From Sulfopaludibacter sp963815475 (GTDB lineage Bacteria; Acidobacteriota; Terriglobia; Bryobacterales; Bryobacteraceae): a stretch of DNA of 64,000 nucleotides. The notes below the pieces were generated by a model that had not been told where the DNA came from, ran no database searches, and saw only the letters and a program-made list of their open reading frames with translations. The position numbers and the translations under genes are program-made. The DNA lies in the NCBI GenBank assembly GCA_963815475.1, contig CAWFHD010000003.1:496001-560000 (forward strand), written 5' to 3'. Below are positions 9,943 through 18,438 of the stretch, one piece after another (position 1 is the first letter of the stretch; each line of letters begins with the position of its first letter).

Positions 9943-11910
9943 TCACCCGGCGAAAAAGTAGATCATCCCCGCGGCGGCAGTCCACAGGAAGGACCCCATC
10001 GGAAGGGATCCCTGAGTGTCTCCTCGCTTTTCCGCTGCGTCGAGCCAGCAATGGCGCAAGGTACTCAACGCGAATCCAGCACCCACCAGCACACTAGTTA
10101 CCTGAAGCCATGGGATGGCCGGTGACCAGACAATGTGCCAGCGACTGCCCGCCATGCCAAGCAGATTCCAGCCCCAGTTAAAGGGATCTGAGAGGCTCTG
10201 AAATACAAACGTCATCATGGAAAGCACGGTGGCCAGCGCAAAAGCGATCCAGCATGCCAGCCCGATGGGAATGAATGCCGCGGCGGTGGTCCGAAACTGG
10301 ACGCCTGCAGCCACAGCCGATCTGCTGATGGCGATTCCCATTCTGGACAGCAGATACCAGACTAGCGGCAGGACCCCCAGGCATACCACCCAAACTACCA
10401 ATGCGTAAACGGCAAAGCTCCCCCAGTGTTTCTTGTCGACGATGTCGATCCAGTTCCGAACCCTGTCCCAGGCGCCTAGATTGATATAGCAATAGAGGCA
10501 GGCGAGTGCGAACATCACGATTGCCTGCCAGGCCTCGCCGTAACTAGCAAGCTGTTTATCGGACCCAGTGCTGCGCCAGAAGACCGCGACATTATCGTAG
10601 GCACACGTCCTCACGCACTCCATGCAAGCACCACAGTCATTGTTACGGTTGATTTCGCCGACGCAGAGGCCATATGGACAGCCCCACCCTTTCACACTGC
10701 CGGTGAGGCAAAATCGCTCCTCGCATGCGCCGCAAGTATCTCGCGAGACGCTCCGTACAATTAGACGTCCAGTGCTGGAGTAGAGACTGATGTAGCAGTT
10801 GATGGGACAAAGGTGACGGCAGAAGATCCGCTGTTCGGGGAATACGGAAACCAGAACGGCCGTCAGCATCAAACCAATCAACATCCAGCTTGTGGCGGCA
10901 GGCACTGCAATGATCGATGTGCTGAAGGTCCCGAGAAGCAGGAATAGGATTACGCGCGGCCAGGCATTGCTGAGCCATGCAGGCCAAATCAACGGGACTC
11001 CGAAGATGGAGCGCGATTGGCCCTCCAACTCGGTGGGATGCCGGGAGAGGCGGACGCGCTGCAACCACTCGCCCAGCACGGGGAGAGGACAGGCAGTGCA
11101 CCAGATCCTTCCGCCGACCGGCACGAGCACAATAATGAGCGCAGAGAGCCACAGTACCCAGACGATCATCGGCCCGGCGTTGCGTCCGGAGACCTTGGTG
11201 CCGAACAGTCCCGCCAGTATGATCAACCAGAAGACTCCTAACATCGGAAGCGCCAGGTTGAATTGAAAGTTCGGCGCTCTAGCGGCCCGCTTGAGCCAGG
11301 GAAAGATTTCGAACAGATTGAACCGGCGAACGGAGCCCTGGGCAGTTCGGCGGCCGTCGGCAAACGCGGCGAATGGAAACGCGAGCAACAATCCCAGCCC
11401 CGAGTAAAGCAGGATATTGGGGGCGACGATCAAATCGCCGCGCTCTGTTCCGTGCAGCACGCCATTGTAGGTATGGTTGCGAAACTGGGACTTGGAGACC
11501 AACCATCCCTGCCATCCAGGCAGGCCCGCGACCACCTCCACGGTCTCCATCATCGCCGGAGGATCGTCTGGGCGTGAAAGCCGCCGAACCGCCACCAGCT
11601 TGTCTCCGGGTGTGATTGAGACATGAAGATCGTAATCCTGCAAAAAGAGACTCTGGCCCGTATCGCGCGTCGAAAAACTGAGTCGCAGACGATCCCCGCG
11701 ATTGGCATGAATCCGCGAGGGGCTGAAGCCGTAACGGTAAGCATCGATGTGGATATTCCGCGTCTGCGGACTGGGCGCCTCCAACGCGGCGAAGCATGCC
11801 GGACCGACCGCGCCGATAGTCAGAATCAGCAGTGCCGCCACACTCCGCAGATTCCGTTTCTCAACAGACACGGCTGTGGGTTCCTTCCTTCCAGACGGGG
11901 TAACAACCAT
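9943..11910 (-). CDS. Cupredoxin-like domain fused to membrane polyferredoxin (NapH/NosR/CcoG-like)
   Basis: Domain order: signal/TM segment near residues 23-42; cupredoxin-like domain near residues 50-165; several transmembrane helices; cysteine motifs CTACPLPVLGEW and CRHLCPINC; then ferredoxin-type clusters CGACEERFC...GCPYGLC and CGACMECVRTC (canonical Cx2Cx2Cx3C); and further TM helices. The cupredoxin aligns with the CuA motif Cx3CGx2Hx2M, but reads Asn145-x3-Asn149-G-x2-His153-x2-Glu156, so both Cys and the Met are replaced; the first His (DLH, His96) remains. The iron-sulfur part resembles electron-transfer proteins of nitrous oxide or nitrate respiration. The ATG at 11910 has a weak RBS; a GTG at 11871 preceded by a GGAAGGAAGG purine run is an alternative. 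Function is inferred as membrane electron transfer. Confidence 0.85.
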   Translation of the reverse strand: MVVTPSGRKEPTAVSVEKRNLRSVAALLILTIGAVGPACFAALEAPSPQTRNIHIDAYRYGFSPSRIHANRGDRLRLSFSTRDTGQSLFLQDYDLHVSITPGDKLVAVRRLSRPDDPPAMMETVEVVAGLPGWQGWLVSKSQFRNHTYNGVLHGTERGDLIVAPNILLYSGLGLLLAFPFAAFADGRRTAQGSVRRFNLFEIFPWLKRAARAPNFQFNLALPMLGVFWLIILAGLFGTKVSGRNAGPMIVWVLWLSALIIVLVPVGGRIWCTACPLPVLGEWLQRVRLSRHPTELEGQSRSIFGVPLIWPAWLSNAWPRVILFLLLGTFSTSIIAVPAATSWMLIGLMLTAVLVSVFPEQRIFCRHLCPINCYISLYSSTGRLIVRSVSRDTCGACEERFCLTGSVKGWGCPYGLCVGEINRNNDCGACMECVRTCAYDNVAVFWRSTGSDKQLASYGEAWQAIVMFALACLYCYINLGAWDRVRNWIDIVDKKHWGSFAVYALVVWVVCLGVLPLVWYLLSRMGIAISRSAVAAGVQFRTTAAAFIPIGLACWIAFALATVLSMMTFVFQSLSDPFNWGWNLLGMAGSRWHIVWSPAIPWLQVTSVLVGAGFALSTLRHCWLDAAEKRGDTQGSLPMGSFLWTAAAGMIYFFAG

Positions 11911-12063
11911 CTGAAAGCGGCTTTTGACCGGGAACCCAAGAAACCATGGGAGCGCTACGGAATGGAGTCCGAGGCATCAACTTCACGCTTACTATAGCTG
12001 CATTGAAACGCGCACATCAATACCCGCAGGCGGGACGAACCCGGGCGCGCTACCGTATGTTGG

Positions 12064-13386
12064 TCAATCCGGGATCTTTCCCACCAGCCGGCCTAGATAC
12101 TTCTCCGCGTAGATGACGCTGCGCTTGCGAACCAGCCGTTCCGGCGGATGACGGAACAAACCCAATTCGGGAACCCTGGTAACGACTTGACCATCATCGG
12201 GGCTTAGAATAATCCACGCAAGAGCCTGACGCGCCGGCGCGGGATCGAATGCGCTGTGAATCTGGAGAAACACCAGCCGGGCAATTATGGATTCTCTCGG
12301 GTCGGCGCAAAGATCTGCGATCGCGGCGACGGCAACCAGGTTGCGAATGCTCCGCCCCGAGTCGTCGAGTTTTGCCGGATGCCAGGAAGCCAGTTTGGCG
12401 GCGGGTTCCCTCGTCTGTGACAGGTCCAAATTGGGCTGCGCCATGGGGGCGACAAGGTCATCGTCGCCGGGCAAACCGTCAAAGCCGATCTCCGCGATTT
12501 GCGCCTCTGTGATATTCGCCCACGCTGCCTCTTCGGGCAGGACGGCTTGCAGTCGGCCGGTTGTCCAGGCTATCGTGCCTACCGCCGCCCATGAAGCCAA
12601 AGCGGCTGCCACCCACCAGCGTGCATGACCCATTCTGCCACCGGCTTCCCACCGAAAGAGTTTTGCCCCCGCAACCCCGGCCGCCAAGCCGATCACCGCC
12701 AGCGCGCCGAACCGAAATCCACTGTCGTGCAATCCGGCCGGCGAATTGAAGCAGGGTTGCAGGACCTCCACCGCATATCGGCCCGGCATGAAGCCGGCGA
12801 CCCGTTGCGCCCAAAGCGGCAGGACCGCCAAGGGCACCCCCACCCCGCCGATCATAATCATCGGAAGAAAAATACACTGGCCCAGCGCCTGCACGGCCGG
12901 CACGTTGTCCGCAAGCGCCGCGATTAACAAACCGATCCCCAGAAAAGCGACAGTGACCATCAGAAACGCCACTGCGGCAGCGGCCGGATGGTCGGGAAAC
13001 GGGGTCTGAAAGATGGCACGTGCCAGGATAATCTGGACGAGGACGGAAGAGGCGACAATCAGCACTCGCGCCAGCATGGAACTGAAGACCAACCACGGAG
13101 TGGCGATCGGCAGGAGTCGGTAGCGTCGCCAGACGCCACGTTCGCGTTCGGCGACGAGCGCCGTGGGAAGTCCAAAACAGGCTCCTCCCAGAATCGTGAT
13201 GGATATGATCTGGCCCATCTGCGCCAGCAGCGGCGGATCATCGGCCCGGAATACGCCACCGAATGCGAGCAGAAAGATGACGGGCACCAGATACCCATAC
13301 ACGATTCCCGGAGGATTGCGAAAGTTTAACTCGATGGTGATCAGGAAATGGCGGATCCAGCCATCCAGCTTTGAAGGCGCCTTCAT
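12064..13386 (-). CDS. ABC-2 type transporter permease with extra C-terminal domain
   Basis: Membrane subunit paired with the ATPase encoded immediately upstream (stop/start overlap ATGA at 13383-13386). The first 250 residues hold about six TM helices, including GIVYGYLVPVIFLLAFGG and the family-typical segment FLPMIMIGGVGVPLAVLPLWAQRV. A further TM helix (WWVAAALASWAAVGTIAWT) is followed by about 160 soluble residues of no family I recognise. Usual ABC-2 permeases of this type are about 240-280 aa, so the 440-aa length reflects this added domain. Its position beside a polyferredoxin/cupredoxin gene resembles the NosF-NosY arrangement, but that assignment is only inference. Confidence 0.85.
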   Translation of the reverse strand: MKAPSKLDGWIRHFLITIELNFRNPPGIVYGYLVPVIFLLAFGGVFRADDPPLLAQMGQIISITILGGACFGLPTALVAERERGVWRRYRLLPIATPWLVFSSMLARVLIVASSVLVQIILARAIFQTPFPDHPAAAAVAFLMVTVAFLGIGLLIAALADNVPAVQALGQCIFLPMIMIGGVGVPLAVLPLWAQRVAGFMPGRYAVEVLQPCFNSPAGLHDSGFRFGALAVIGLAAGVAGAKLFRWEAGGRMGHARWWVAAALASWAAVGTIAWTTGRLQAVLPEEAAWANITEAQIAEIGFDGLPGDDDLVAPMAQPNLDLSQTREPAAKLASWHPAKLDDSGRSIRNLVAVAAIADLCADPRESIIARLVFLQIHSAFDPAPARQALAWIILSPDDGQVVTRVPELGLFRHPPERLVRKRSVIYAEKYLGRLVGKIPD

Positions 13387-14342
13387 GAGCCTTTTTCAGG
13401 CCCGCTTACCCCAGACCAGGGGCGGCCCGTAATCTCGAGAAAGACATCTTCGAGCGAGGGCCGGTGGAATGCGACGTCAAGCAATTCGGCCCCCGCCTCG
13501 TCCGCTCGCCGGACTAGATCCGCCAGCAGACGATTGGGGGCCCGCGTATCCAGGGTCCAACCGCTCGGGCTATATTCTGCTCCCAGGACATCGGCTAACG
13601 ATTCGACGACGGCGTTTGCCAGAGGCGGCGCGGTTCGCACCGTCACGCGGGCCGGCGTTTGCGAGCGGGCGATCCATTCAGCCGGCGATGCGACGGCGAG
13701 AATCCGGCCGCCATCCAGAATTGCGACCCGATCGCACAGTTGGCTGGCCTCCTCCAGATCGTGAGTGCTGAGGAGGACGGTCCTGCCCTCCATGTGGATC
13801 TCCTGAATGAGTGTCCGCAAGCGGCGGCGCGCTTGCGGATCGAGACCGGCGGTGGGCTCGTCCAACACCAGCAGAGCGGGCCGGTTGACCAACGCCAGTG
13901 CAAGAAACAAGCACTGCCGCTGCCCTCCGGAAAGGGTAGCGAACGGCACATCCGCCTTTGCCTGAAGTTCAAAACGACCGAGGAGTTCCTCGCTGGAAAA
14001 TGAGCGCGGGTAAAACGAACCGAAAAGGTCTAAGGCCTGTCGCGGGGTGATCTTATCTTGCAGTGTCGCCGCCTGAAGCTGGGCGCCCACCTCCAGCTTC
14101 GCTTGCATCGCGTGCGTCTTGAGGTCCAGCCCGTTGATGTGGATGGAACCGGCATCGGGTCGCAGCAATCCGAGGACACATTCGAGAGAGGTAGTCTTAC
14201 CCGCGCCGTTCGCCCCTAGCAGGCCAAAAATTTCGCCCACACCAACTTCGAAGGTGACTCCGCGAAGCGCTTCGGTATCGTCATATCGCTTCCATAAGTT
14301 GTTTACGGAAACCGCCGAGGCTGGTCGATCATCCCTCGTCAT
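13383..14342 (-). CDS. ABC transporter ATP-binding protein
   Basis: CcmA-type ABC ATPase. Walker A is GANGAGKTT, the Q-loop region follows, the signature is LSGGQRQ, and Walker B with the following residues reads LLVLDEPTAGLDP; the H-loop is STHD. A C-terminal extension of about 80 residues after the ATPase core is typical of drug or copper-processing exporters of this class. I chose the ATG at 14342 (MTRDDRPASAV), because the longer open frame to 14444 adds a sequence without family resemblance. It heads the minus-strand run through 6835. Substrate is unknown. Confidence 0.9.
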   Translation of the reverse strand: MTRDDRPASAVSVNNLWKRYDDTEALRGVTFEVGVGEIFGLLGANGAGKTTSLECVLGLLRPDAGSIHINGLDLKTHAMQAKLEVGAQLQAATLQDKITPRQALDLFGSFYPRSFSSEELLGRFELQAKADVPFATLSGGQRQCLFLALALVNRPALLVLDEPTAGLDPQARRRLRTLIQEIHMEGRTVLLSTHDLEEASQLCDRVAILDGGRILAVASPAEWIARSQTPARVTVRTAPPLANAVVESLADVLGAEYSPSGWTLDTRAPNRLLADLVRRADEAGAELLDVAFHRPSLEDVFLEITGRPWSGVSGPEKGS

Positions 14343-14399
14343 GCATTGCAGTCCATCATGAACGTAGCACAACCACTCCCGCCTACTCGGGGCATAGAC

Positions 14400-14434
14400 A
14401 AAAAAAGGGCGGGCCGCGAATTTCCGGCCCGCCC
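14400..14434 (-). terminator. Rho-independent terminator of the TonB-dependent receptor gene
   Basis: Read on the minus strand, a perfect 10-bp GC-only stem (arms GGGCGGGCCG and CGGCCCGCCC, at 14407-14416 and 14425-14434) with an 8-nt loop is followed at once by seven T residues (14406-14400). It lies 16 bp past the receptor stop at 14451 and about 57 bp before the ATPase start, so it separates the two transcription units. Confidence 0.93.
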
Positions 14435-14450
14435 CGTAATGCAATGGACG

Positions 14451-17400
14451 TTAGAACTGAATACGAATCACGGTCTGAAGATTGCGCGCGGAGGCCACGC
14501 CGTTTACCGTTCCAAAACCGTTGATGTTGTTGACGGTTCCATCAGCCTTTAAATAAAGGTTGGTGGGCGTCCAATTGGTGAGCGAAGCGTAGTTCACAGT
14601 GGAGTTGTAGCCGGTGAACTGCGTGTGATTGAAGACGTTGAATGCGTCTATACGAAATTGGAAGTGGACTTTCTCGTGAATCGAGAACTCCTTCTGGAGC
14701 GACATGTCAAAGTTGTTGGTTCCCGGCCCGGTGAAACGGTAATTACCCGATTCCAGACCGATGCTGCCCACCTGCGGCGGGGCGATCATGTTACCGTTCA
14801 GACGATTGTAGGGGTTGCTGTTGTCGGTGACCGGATTGCCGAGCCAGTAAACGCGGGCGCCTTCGGTGCTGGAGCCGGTAATGTTTTGTTGGGAGACTCC
14901 CGTGACGCTGTAGCCGATATTAAATGGAGTGCCGGTCCGGAACATGGTGACGCCGGAGATCTGCCACCGACCCAGTATTGCCCTTTCCATCATATTGGCG
15001 GTGGCGAGTTTGGGCAGGTTGTAGACGTAGTTGATGACGAACGTCTGACGCCGGTCATTGCTCGAAGGACCGTAATAGGCGTCGTGCGTATACTGATCGG
15101 CACGGACGTAGGTTGTGTCGCCTGTAGCTGTAGTCAGGTTCTTGGCCCAGGTGTAGGCGGCGCCGAAAAACAGGTTGCCGAACCGGCGATCTACAGTGAC
15201 CTGCAGAGAGTTGTAGTTGCCGGTAGCGGCAGATTCATACAGGGCGATATCGCCGATGCCTTTGTAGGCGCGCTCGAAATTAGCCGGCATCGCACTCGAC
15301 CCCAGCATGGCAGTCGAGCTCAAGGTAGGATCCTGGTTCTGCGCCTGGAACATGGAGCCGTAGGGAACATAGTTCAGGTTGCGGTTGTCCTGAAGATGGC
15401 GGAATTGCCCGCCAACGTATGCCGTGTCCAGAATAAAGCTGTAGGGCAGTTTGGTCTGCACGGCGAAGTTGTACGTCAAATTATTGGGCACTTTGCCGGT
15501 CGGGTCGGCGGCATAGAAATTGGGCGGAGACAGCAGAGCCGACGAGGGATTAATGTCCTTCATATAACCGTAGTAAAGCTGAGGTTGGATGCCCAGCGGG
15601 GGATTACGGACCAGATCGAAGACGCGATTACCCTGGAAGCGGTCATAGTACATGCCGGCTCCAGTACGGATCACGATGTTCTGGCGGCCTGTCACATCCC
15701 AGGCAATGCCAATGCGCGGACCCCACAGTGGGGGAACGGTGGACTGTAAGTACTTGGATTCTCCCTTGACCCCGCCCTGGACGATGCCGTTCGCGACATT
15801 CCCGGTGTTGGGCACGATGTAGCCAATCTCGGCCGCCGGAAGAACTTGCCCGGTAACCGGGTCTACCGCCGACCGGACTCCGTTGACCATTTGCGGTTGA
15901 TAGAGCCGCGGCTGCTGGCTACCAGTCCAGGCCGTTGGCAGGAAAGTCGAGGCTTGCAGAGATGCGTCGTACTGCGGCTGGAACCAGGCGACTCGCATGC
16001 CGTAGTCTAGGGTCAGGTGGTGGGTGACTTTCCAGGTGTCCTGCGCATAGAATTCCAGGTTCGTGTAACGATATTGCCCATTAATGAAGTTGGCCGCCTG
16101 CGAGAAAGTCTGGTAGACACCAAGTGCGGCATTCGCGAAACCGAAGTTGGTGTCGTAAGGGTTCGCCGAGGTATCGCCGAAGTTGTAGGTGCCGTCGAAC
16201 GCCCCAAAGGAAGTTTGGTCCTTTCGGCTGCGCTGGATGTATACACCAGCTTTAATGGTGTGGCGCCCCGTCACCTTGCTGATGCTGTCTACAATGTCGA
16301 TCATGGTATTGGAGTTGATGAATGGCGCCGCGCCGTTATTGCCAGTATTAAACGCGACCGAGTTGGCAAGACGGGACCCGCCGAACGTCAAATAGGGCAG
16401 CCAGTCGTTCTGCACGGCATTGGGATAGAGCACCGGCAGGTTCACGCCGCTTTTGGTTCGCGAATAGGCATCCGTGGTGGAGTCGATCAGATAGTTGTTG
16501 TGACTGGCGCCCATGTTGAATTCGTTGGTCATGGTCGGGCCGAATATGTAGGTGCTACCCACTCCCCAGGCGTAACCGGGGTTGGTGACCGTGATGGGCG
16601 TGACCGGTATGTTGCTGCCGGCAAGCCATGTGCCGTAAAACGAGTTGTACGTGTTGTTGTTGTCCAGGTAATGACCATAGACGCGCATCTTTGACGTCAC
16701 GTTGTAATCGACGCGCACCAGATCTTCACGGCGCGGGTAACTGTCGGAGATCTGGGATGTGTAGTCGTAGCCTTTGATGCAACCCGACGCCCCTGGCGTC
16801 AAGGCGCACGAGTTGGCAACGTTCGGCGTGGGCAGGAAATTCAGGAGAGCGATGCCCGGAGCGTAGAGCCGACTAGCAGGAATCACGTTACCTGCGAACG
16901 GGGCGCCGCTGTTGGACGGATCCTTGATGGTGAACGGATTGCCGTTGTTGTCGACGCTCTGTGAGAAATCGCCTTTCCTCTCGAGCGCGGTGGGAAGCGT
17001 CACATTCTTTGCCGTGTTGGGCCGTAACTGGCGCTGGAACTCCTCGCTCCAGAAGAAGAACAGCTTGTCTTTGGTGTGGAGTTTGGGAAGCACAATCGGA
17101 CCACCGATGGTGTAGCCCAAATCGTTGAAGCGGAACAGGGCCCGAGGATTGCCTCCCGAGCCGATCGGCAGGCGGTTGTTCATCCACGTGTTGGCGTTCA
17201 GATCGTCGTGACGATGGAACCAGTAGGCGCTGCCATGGAATTGAGAGCTTCCGCTCTTGGTGACCACGGAGATTTGAGCGCCCATGGAACGGCCGAACTC
17301 CGCCTGGTACACGCCGGTGAGAATTTTGTATTCCTGCACCGAATCGAGACTCAAGGAGGCGTTGACGTTGCCATTGCTGCCGGAATCGATGTTGCTGAGA

Positions 17401-17978
17401 CCGTTGAGCGTCACATTGTTGGAGTTGTACCGGTTGCCGTTGGCGGCGATGTTCTGGGGACCACCGGTTCCGGCAGTCCGCAAGTCTACCGTGCTGACCA
17501 CACCGGGGACCAACTTGACCAGATCGAGATAGCTCCGGCTGTTTACGGCGATATTCTGCATCTGAGTGCCAGCCAAGGTGGTGCCTCGCTCGGCGCTCTC
17601 CGTCTGCAGCATGACGGCAGAGGCTGAGACTTCGACCGCCTCGGTCACCACGCCGACCTGCATCACCAACTCGCCCAACGCCAGTTTCTCGTTGGCATTC
17701 AGCAGGATACCTGTTTGTTCGTACTTTTTGAACCCAGGAGCCTCTACCGTGATACTCCAATGCCCCGGCGGGATCTGCGCAAAAACGAAACGACCGCTTT
17801 CGTCCGTCTTCGTTGGGAGCGTAAACTTTTGCTCCTGCTCAGTCGCCACCACCTGCACGCCCGGAATGGCCGCGCGCGAAGGGTCGACGAGGCTGCCGGC
17901 GATGGAACCGCTGGTAGTCTGCGCGCACCCAATCGCCGCAAAGGCCAGAAAGGCCACACCTATACTTATTTGCCTCAT
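14451..17978 (-). CDS. TonB-dependent receptor with carboxypeptidase-regulatory-like domain (Oar-like)
   Basis: Large outer-membrane receptor, 1175 aa from the chosen start. The signal peptide MRQISIGVAFLAFAAIGCAQ is followed by a carboxypeptidase-regulatory-like beta-sandwich (GSIAGSLVDPSRAAIPGVQV, residues about 25-105), a plug-like region (about 120-230) and a long beta-barrel ending in an aromatic residue (VIRIQF), as expected of outer-membrane proteins. The ATG at 17978 has an excellent RBS (AAAGGAG, about 7 nt upstream). A sigma70-like promoter is visible at 18164-18136 and a strong terminator follows the gene, so it is monocistronic. This class expands massively in Solibacter-type genomes; the substrate is probably a polymer or peptide-derived compound, but that cannot be read here. 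Confidence 0.92.
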   Translation of the reverse strand: MRQISIGVAFLAFAAIGCAQTTSGSIAGSLVDPSRAAIPGVQVVATEQEQKFTLPTKTDESGRFVFAQIPPGHWSITVEAPGFKKYEQTGILLNANEKLALGELVMQVGVVTEAVEVSASAVMLQTESAERGTTLAGTQMQNIAVNSRSYLDLVKLVPGVVSTVDLRTAGTGGPQNIAANGNRYNSNNVTLNGLSNIDSGSNGNVNASLSLDSVQEYKILTGVYQAEFGRSMGAQISVVTKSGSSQFHGSAYWFHRHDDLNANTWMNNRLPIGSGGNPRALFRFNDLGYTIGGPIVLPKLHTKDKLFFFWSEEFQRQLRPNTAKNVTLPTALERKGDFSQSVDNNGNPFTIKDPSNSGAPFAGNVIPASRLYAPGIALLNFLPTPNVANSCALTPGASGCIKGYDYTSQISDSYPRREDLVRVDYNVTSKMRVYGHYLDNNNTYNSFYGTWLAGSNIPVTPITVTNPGYAWGVGSTYIFGPTMTNEFNMGASHNNYLIDSTTDAYSRTKSGVNLPVLYPNAVQNDWLPYLTFGGSRLANSVAFNTGNNGAAPFINSNTMIDIVDSISKVTGRHTIKAGVYIQRSRKDQTSFGAFDGTYNFGDTSANPYDTNFGFANAALGVYQTFSQAANFINGQYRYTNLEFYAQDTWKVTHHLTLDYGMRVAWFQPQYDASLQASTFLPTAWTGSQQPRLYQPQMVNGVRSAVDPVTGQVLPAAEIGYIVPNTGNVANGIVQGGVKGESKYLQSTVPPLWGPRIGIAWDVTGRQNIVIRTGAGMYYDRFQGNRVFDLVRNPPLGIQPQLYYGYMKDINPSSALLSPPNFYAADPTGKVPNNLTYNFAVQTKLPYSFILDTAYVGGQFRHLQDNRNLNYVPYGSMFQAQNQDPTLSSTAMLGSSAMPANFERAYKGIGDIALYESAATGNYNSLQVTVDRRFGNLFFGAAYTWAKNLTTATGDTTYVRADQYTHDAYYGPSSNDRRQTFVINYVYNLPKLATANMMERAILGRWQISGVTMFRTGTPFNIGYSVTGVSQQNITGSSTEGARVYWLGNPVTDNSNPYNRLNGNMIAPPQVGSIGLESGNYRFTGPGTNNFDMSLQKEFSIHEKVHFQFRIDAFNVFNHTQFTGYNSTVNYASLTNWTPTNLYLKADGTVNNINGFGTVNGVASARNLQTVIRIQF

Positions 17979-18438
17979 TGCAAAACTCCTTTCCACAATC
18001 TCTTCGGACCCCACCTGGAACCGAATGACCCGTTACGACGGAGGCGGAAGCCTCCAGCATTAGACCGTTTGCCCCAAACTGGCGCGAGACCGGCCCCTTT
18101 TTGTTCGATCCTAAAACTTTTAGGACTTATTGATCTTATTAACCTGAATCGACTTCATTGTCAAGGGTCGTTTGAGAGGACGTGGCGGCGCTCATGCCGT
18201 CGAGCTGTTTGACGGTGAGAGTGTGGCAAAACTCGACGGATTCATCAAAAAGCAGCGTCACTTCCCGGCGCGCGGCCCTGGAAGCGCGCGGGCTGGGCGC
18301 CGTTTCGATGAATGCCAGGATCACTGCCGTGCAATAGCCGGGGGTGAAGGCGGCCGGGATAACCCCCGTTAAGGGAGTCTCATCCAGGGACCATGGTCGG
18401 GAAGGTTATCGACAGGCGCTGAAGACCGGGTTAGCGGA
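17979..18438. other. Intergenic region upstream of the TonB-dependent receptor
   Basis: The 460 bp between the receptor start and the stop of the TMTC-like gene contain the RBS (AAAGGAG), the promoter at 18164-18136 and an AT-rich stretch around 18105-18145. Short open frames here show no recognisable family, RBS or codon pattern, so I call no gene. Confidence 0.6.
18136..18164 (-). promoter_or_regulatory. Sigma70-like promoter of the TonB-dependent receptor gene
   Basis: On the minus strand, TTGACA (18164-18159), a 17-bp spacer and TAATAA (18141-18136). The -35 is a perfect consensus and the -10 is close to TATAAT. It lies about 160 bp upstream of the start at 17978, leaving a long 5' leader. 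Confidence 0.75.

Noticed and set aside
14343..14444. 34-codon N-terminal extension of the ABC ATPase
   Set aside because: No similarity to ABC N-termini; ATG 14342 gives a normal protein.
18139..18324. 61-aa minus-strand open frame covering the receptor promoter
   Set aside because: Its end overlaps the -35/-10 region, and no start signal or family is seen.
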